Positions 14,362-15,440 of a stretch of DNA of 15,440 bases are shown piece after piece. Below the pieces are notes generated by a model that made no database searches, had not been told where the DNA came from, and saw only the letters and a list, made by a program, of their open reading frames with translations. Source of the stretch: Flavobacteriales bacterium (GTDB taxonomy: Bacteria; Bacteroidota; Bacteroidia; Flavobacteriales_D; Sanyastnellaceae); assembly GCA_015660615.1 (NCBI GenBank), contig DQKQ01000245.1, positions 1 through 15,440 of the forward strand. The letters are read 5' to 3'. The translations under genes and the position numbers were made by a program. Each line of letters opens with the position of its first letter. The first letter of the stretch is position 1.

Positions 14362-15188
14362 AAAAGCAAAATTACGAATTGAAAAGAGATTAATCCATCA
14401 AGAACTATACTGTAATAAAATTCACTGCGATTTCGTGCAGCTAAAAAGGGAGATACAAAGGGAATAGAAATTATTGCGTGAACCAGTAAACTATAACCCA
14501 CAATTTGATTTACAGCCTCCATAATTATAAGCCCTGCCCATATAACCCCAGACCCTACAACTAAAATCACAGCCCGTTGAAGTGCCCGCTTCTCACCAAT
14601 TTGTTGGGGGACAGTTTTCATATTAACTGAATCTATGCTTAAATCCCTGACATCAAAAGGAATGGTAATACCTGCGATATATAAAACCCGTGCAAGCAAT
14701 ACCATCGCCAATACTGGAGAAAAATATGATAGTTCATACCCCGCAAGTAAAACAGGGAACACAACAGTTGCTAAAGCAAAAACACTTGCTACCAGGGGCA
14801 ACTTTAAATATGCCTTTTCACGCAGTGGGATAGCTGCATAAGCTGTACTAATAATGATTAGAAAGATCACTAAAGCAATGGCAGAAGTAGAAAACTCAAC
14901 TGCAAAAAGCGTTATAACAACTATTAAAGCAACCCCCCAACCCCCAATTAACCCTACCCCATATTTATTCATAAAAGCTATCCTTTCAGGAGGAGCTGAA
15001 TGAGGGAAAAATCGTGTTTTAATAAATCTTTGGACAGTATATCCGAGCCCGGTAAAGGCGCCAATTAGAATTGCCGATTCGCGCACCTCACCACCTAAGC
15101 CTAATGACAATCCACTAATGTAAGCGGTCACTCCTGCCCCAACAGCAATAATTAAATGGCTGTATCCAAGAATCTTCACGAGTTGCAT
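14337..15188 (-). CDS. UbiA-like membrane protein with only the second Asp-rich motif
   Basis: A 283-residue membrane protein with about eight to nine hydrophobic helices and a layout like the UbiA prenyltransferases. The second aspartate motif is clear: DVRDLSID with Asp179, Asp182 and Asp186, followed by NMKTVPQQIGEKRA, which matches the cytoplasmic region after motif two of that family. The first motif, normally NDxxDxxxD near residue 50-58, is replaced by YTVQRFIKT with no acidic residue, so Mg-diphosphate binding by the first site should be lost or changed. Degenerate UbiA-like proteins of this kind occur in Bacteroidetes, and their substrate is not known to me. It overlaps kynU by 25 bases and is divergent from gcvP. 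The start at 15188 follows a CACCTTTG box by 4 bases. The fold call is good; prenyltransferase activity is uncertain. Confidence 0.75.
   Translation of the reverse strand: MQLVKILGYSHLIIAVGAGVTAYISGLSLGLGGEVRESAILIGAFTGLGYTVQRFIKTRFFPHSAPPERIAFMNKYGVGLIGGWGVALIVVITLFAVEFSTSAIALVIFLIIISTAYAAIPLREKAYLKLPLVASVFALATVVFPVLLAGYELSYFSPVLAMVLLARVLYIAGITIPFDVRDLSIDSVNMKTVPQQIGEKRALQRAVILVVGSGVIWAGLIIMEAVNQIVGYSLLVHAIISIPFVSPFLAARNRSEFYYSIVLDGLISFQFVILLLCYLLFQQ
14367..14374 (-). promoter_or_regulatory. Putative -7 box of kynU inside the UbiA-like gene
   Basis: The minus strand reads TAATTTTG, a perfect TAnnTTTG, ending 5 bases before the kynU ATG. The nearest upstream TTG (14401-14399) is 24 bases away, one base outside the usual range. 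The box lies within the last codons of the UbiA-like gene. Confidence 0.45.
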
Positions 15189-15192
15189 GTTG

Positions 15193-15200
15193 CAAAGGTG
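15193..15200 (-). promoter_or_regulatory. Possible -7 box of the UbiA-like gene (one mismatch)
   Basis: The minus strand reads CACCTTTG, one base off TAnnTTTG, ending 4 bases before the ATG at 15188. No TTG lies 17-23 bases upstream. It is supported mainly by sharing the 4-base spacing seen at other genes. Confidence 0.35.
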
Positions 15201-15203
15201 ATA

Positions 15204-15215
15204 AAAGATATCTTT
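15204..15215. repeat. 12-bp perfect palindrome between the UbiA-like gene and gcvP
   Basis: AAAGATATCTTT is a perfect 12-bp palindrome in the 68-base divergent gap. It sits 3 bases upstream of the CACCTTTG box of the UbiA-like gene, where a bound regulator could block that promoter and perhaps affect gcvP. No regulator can be named. Confidence 0.4.
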
Positions 15216-15256
15216 GCCCTTTCATTTTGCTGTTTCAATCTTCATATTTATCTCGT

Positions 15257-15440
15257 ATGAAATTAGGAAGTTTCGCCTCACGGCATATGGGTCCTCGTTA
15301 CGAAGACCTAACAATCATGCTTGCGACCATAGGTCTTAGCTCTATAGATGAACTAATTGAGAAAACAGTTCCAGATGCAATTAGGTTGAGGGAACCTCTC
15401 AACCTAGGCGAGTCCTTTACAGAAAGTGAAGACTTAGAGC
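15257..15440 (+). CDS. gcvP: Glycine dehydrogenase (decarboxylating), P-protein, N-terminal fragment at the right window edge
   Basis: Sixty-one codons are visible before the window ends. The N-terminus carries the family landmarks FASRHMGP (about 6-13), then MLATIGLSSIDELIEKTVP and AIRLREPLNLGES, as in GcvP. The enzyme is the PLP-dependent P-protein that decarboxylates glycine and passes the aminomethyl group to the H-protein of the glycine cleavage system. The PLP site lies outside the window, and whether the gene is the long single-chain form cannot be seen here. It is divergent from the UbiA-like gene. A poor -7 match (TATTTATC, 15245-15252) ends 4 bases before the ATG, but I do not rely on it. 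Confidence 0.9.
   Translation, partial: MKLGSFASRHMGPRYEDLTIMLATIGLSSIDELIEKTVPDAIRLREPLNLGESFTESEDLE

Noticed and set aside
15245..15252. TATTTATC four bases before gcvP as a -7 box
   Set aside because: It has two mismatches in the TTTG part, and the nearest TTG is only 15 bases upstream; too weak to list as a promoter.
1..15440. Mobile elements, CRISPR arrays, tRNA/rRNA genes, toxin-antitoxin or defence genes
   Set aside because: I looked for transposase-like frames, regularly spaced repeats and tRNA-like folds and found none.

Overview
The window looks like a chromosomal housekeeping segment of a member of the Bacteroidetes, most likely in or near the Flavobacteriia. The evidence is a base composition around 40% GC, -7 boxes of the form TAnnTTTG with upstream TTG elements instead of sigma70-type -10/-35 boxes, almost no Shine-Dalgarno sequences, a 1117-residue SecA with the enlarged insertions seen in this phylum, ribonucleotide reductase subunits very close to the eukaryotic type, and a lipoprotein of the Bacteroidetes SbsA-Ig-like family. 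No mobile element, phage gene, CRISPR array, rRNA or tRNA is visible.

Layout. 1-481 (-): 5' part of a DMT/EamA transporter that runs off the left edge. 537-1918 (+): a small copper/heavy-metal-domain lipoprotein translationally coupled to a CtaA/Cox15 haem A synthase. 5445-1942 (-): nrdB then nrdA, a class Ia ribonucleotide reductase operon. 5724-9077 (+): secA, divergent from nrdBA. 10665-9065 (-): a DUF72 protein followed by a PAP2 phosphatase whose end overlaps the end of secA. 10775-13067 (+): a ComF-family phosphoribosyltransferase followed by an Ig-like lipoprotein. 15188-13087 (-): a UbiA-like membrane protein overlapping the start of kynureninase. 15257-end (+): the N-terminus of glycine dehydrogenase GcvP. 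Transcription units alternate in direction, so every divergent gap (482-536, 5446-5723, 10666-10774, 15189-15256) should hold two promoters. No gene-free stretch exceeds 300 bases; the longest is 5446-5723.

The genes serve separate tasks: respiratory-oxidase maturation, dNTP synthesis, protein export, envelope maintenance, tryptophan/NAD metabolism and glycine cleavage. I see no new multi-gene defence, secretion or biosynthetic system here and do not claim one. The most coherent unexplained signal is positional. TAnnTTTG boxes end exactly 4 bases before the start codon of three unrelated genes (the metal-domain lipoprotein, secA, the DUF72 gene), 5 bases before kynU, and a one-mismatch box ends 4 bases before the UbiA-like gene. 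If these boxes work as the usual -7 element, those mRNAs are leaderless or nearly so. Other points worth a second look are the CX3C metal motif beside ctaA, an Asn in place of the expected haem-ligand His in CtaA, and a UbiA-fold protein without its first Asp-rich motif.
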